Assembly (NCBI RefSeq): GCF_014268655.2
Contig: NZ_JABWQX020000001.1
Span: forward strand, 3,750,001 to 3,814,000
Length of the DNA: 64,000 nt
Reading direction: 5' to 3'
Origin: Pseudomonas marvdashtae
GTDB taxonomy: Bacteria; Pseudomonadota; Gammaproteobacteria; Pseudomonadales; Pseudomonadaceae
Shown: in pieces, positions 62,891 through 64,000 of the stretch
Layout of the letters: every line of letters starts with the position of its first letter
Position numbering within the stretch: the stretch's first letter is position 1
Position numbers and translations under genes: made by a program
The notes under the pieces: model-generated
Told to the model about the DNA's origin: nothing
Databases searched by the model: none
What the model saw: only the letters and a program-made list of their open reading frames with translations

Positions 62891-63736
62891 TCAGCGCTTT
62901 TGGGTCAGCGCCCGGCGCTCGAATTCAACGATGCGCTGGCGGTAATGCTCGATGGTCTGGGCGGTCAGCACGCTGCGCTGGTCATCCTTCAGTTCGCCGT
63001 TGAGCTCCTGGGACAGCTTGCGAGCCGCGGCCACCATTACGTCAAAAGCCTGCTTGGGATGGCGCGGACCTGGCAGCCCCAGGAAGAAGCTCACCGCAGG
63101 GGTGCTGAAATGGTCGATGTCGTCCAGGTCGAAGACGCCAGGCTTGACGGCGTTGGCCATGGAGAACAGCACCTCGCCATTGCCGGCCATGCTTTCGTGA
63201 CGGTGGAAAATATCCATCTCGCCGAAACGCAGGCCACTTTCCAGAATGTTCTGCAGCAGTGCCGGGCCCTTGAAGCCGGCCGGATCGCGGCAGATCACGC
63301 TGATCACCAGCACTTCTTCGGCCTGGGCCTGTTCCTTGTCGCTGCTCGATGGCTTGCTCTCGTCCGGGAAGTCGCCGTCGCGGCTGCTGAAGCTCGGGCC
63401 GCCATCGAGGTCGAGATTGAGGTTCAAATCCCCCTGGGACGGCTCGCTGTTGCGCTTGCCACGCTTGGAACCCGACTCCTTCGGCTCACGCGCAGGCGCG
63501 CTCATCGACGGCAGGTCGTGCTCATCCAGCTGCGGCTCCTTGTGGGTGTCCAGCACCCGAGGCGGGCCCAGTAGTTCGGCGCTATCATCCTCATCGGGCA
63601 GGTTCGACAGGCTGCGGTCCAGGCGAAACTTGAGTTTCCCCTTGCCGCCGCGCATGCGACGCCAGCCGTCGAAAAGAATACCGGCAATGACTATGATGCC
63701 GATGACGATCAGCCACTCGCGCAGACCGATTTCCAT
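62891..63736 (-). CDS. zipA: Cell division protein ZipA
   Basis: A 281-residue inner-membrane protein. One N-terminal helix ([19 protein letters not shown]) anchors a charged linker (about 25-140, many Asp, Lys, Pro) and a C-terminal FtsZ-binding domain ([38 protein letters not shown]). It ties FtsZ rings to the membrane. ligA follows on the same strand as in other Pseudomonas. Confidence 0.96.
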   Translation of the reverse strand: MEIGLREWLIVIGIIVIAGILFDGWRRMRGGKGKLKFRLDRSLSNLPDEDDSAELLGPPRVLDTHKEPQLDEHDLPSMSAPAREPKESGSKRGKRNSEPSQGDLNLNLDLDGGPSFSSRDGDFPDESKPSSSDKEQAQAEEVLVISVICRDPAGFKGPALLQNILESGLRFGEMDIFHRHESMAGNGEVLFSMANAVKPGVFDLDDIDHFSTPAVSFFLGLPGPRHPKQAFDVMVAAARKLSQELNGELKDDQRSVLTAQTIEHYRQRIVEFERRALTQKR

Positions 63737-64000
63737 GTAATCCCGTGCCTCTATAAAAATGCTGAAAAATAAGGGGCTTAGCTATTTGCAAACCGCTTTA
63801 AAACGTGGCGCCAACTCTATGTTCTGAATGGCGTTTTGCCCACGCATACGAAAAATTGACATTAAACTAGCACGACCAAAGATAACTTTACACCGTCTGT
63901 CGCGTAGGCTTGCGCCAATCTGTGAATTGAACGACACGCCTCCCAGTAAAAACACCTGGCTCCGCCGACAAATCTCTTGCAACCATGGTCATGCATCCAC
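63737..64000. other. Unassigned right end, upstream of zipA
   Basis: This stretch is AT-richer than the rest and must contain the zipA promoter. Short minus-strand frames (for example 63782-63982) have no ribosome site or known sequence. TTGACA at 63856-63861 looks like a -35 for the plus strand, with a weak GATAAC 19 bases further. The smc gene found upstream of zipA in other Pseudomonas is not recognisable within these bases. Confidence 0.6.

Overview
The window is a chromosomal segment of a Pseudomonas, most likely of the P. fluorescens group. It is GC-rich, its gene blocks match the order known from P. aeruginosa (psrA-lexA-sulA-topA-fadAB; acnA-aer-cbb3 operons-ccoGHIS-hemN-anr; dnaX-ybaB-recR; ligA-zipA), and it carries the dispersed palindromes (GGGAGCAAGCTCCC type) typical of fluorescent pseudomonads. 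Almost everything is core genome. I found no prophage, insertion sequence, CRISPR array or large island, and no clearly new multi-gene system. The accessory pieces are small: a Fic protein gene, a Phd/PIN toxin-antitoxin pair, and arrays of palindromic repeats.

Layout. 1-2573: 3' part of a SWIM/SNF2 helicase gene. 2661-10757: purine salvage (methylthioinosine phosphorylase), nagZ, the fatty-acid regulator psrA, the SOS genes lexA-sulA, two small conserved genes, topA and a DUF1653 gene. 10867-14220: the beta-oxidation operon fadBA, followed by a 482-bp gap with a PsrA-like site and a possible small RNA. 14703-19814: a membrane-anchored hypothetical, a universal stress protein, uup and slt. 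19885-27507: fic, an ABC exporter, a small hypothetical, pdxB, a MATE pump, tusA and rlmM. 27680-33729: acnA, a CPBP protease, the aerotaxis receptor aer and an alpha/beta hydrolase.

33826-49607 is the main functional block: two complete tandem ccoNOQP operons for cbb3 oxidases, a toxin-antitoxin insertion, the assembly genes ccoG, ccoH, ccoI, ccoS and a SafE-type membrane protein, then oxygen-independent hemN and the oxygen sensor gene anr. FNR/Anr-type boxes lie before the second ccoN, ccoG and hemN but not before the first ccoN. This suggests a local low-oxygen regulon controlled by a regulator encoded at its end.

49683-64000: apt, recR, a quinone-oxidoreductase-like gene, ybaB, dnaX, a periplasmic binding protein, a PAS-GGDEF-EAL protein with a damaged EAL site, a small XRE regulator, a lipoprotein, the 4.5S RNA gene (ffs, minus strand), a zinc-peptidase-like protein, ligA and zipA. 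The last 264 bases are AT-richer and unassigned.

Starts were moved downstream from the longest open frame where a family N-terminus or a ribosome binding site supports it (psrA, sulA, fadB, uup, pdxB, acnA, aer, ccoG, ccoI, hemN, recR, ybaB, dnaX). Family names rest on motif recognition and recalled gene order, not on database searches.
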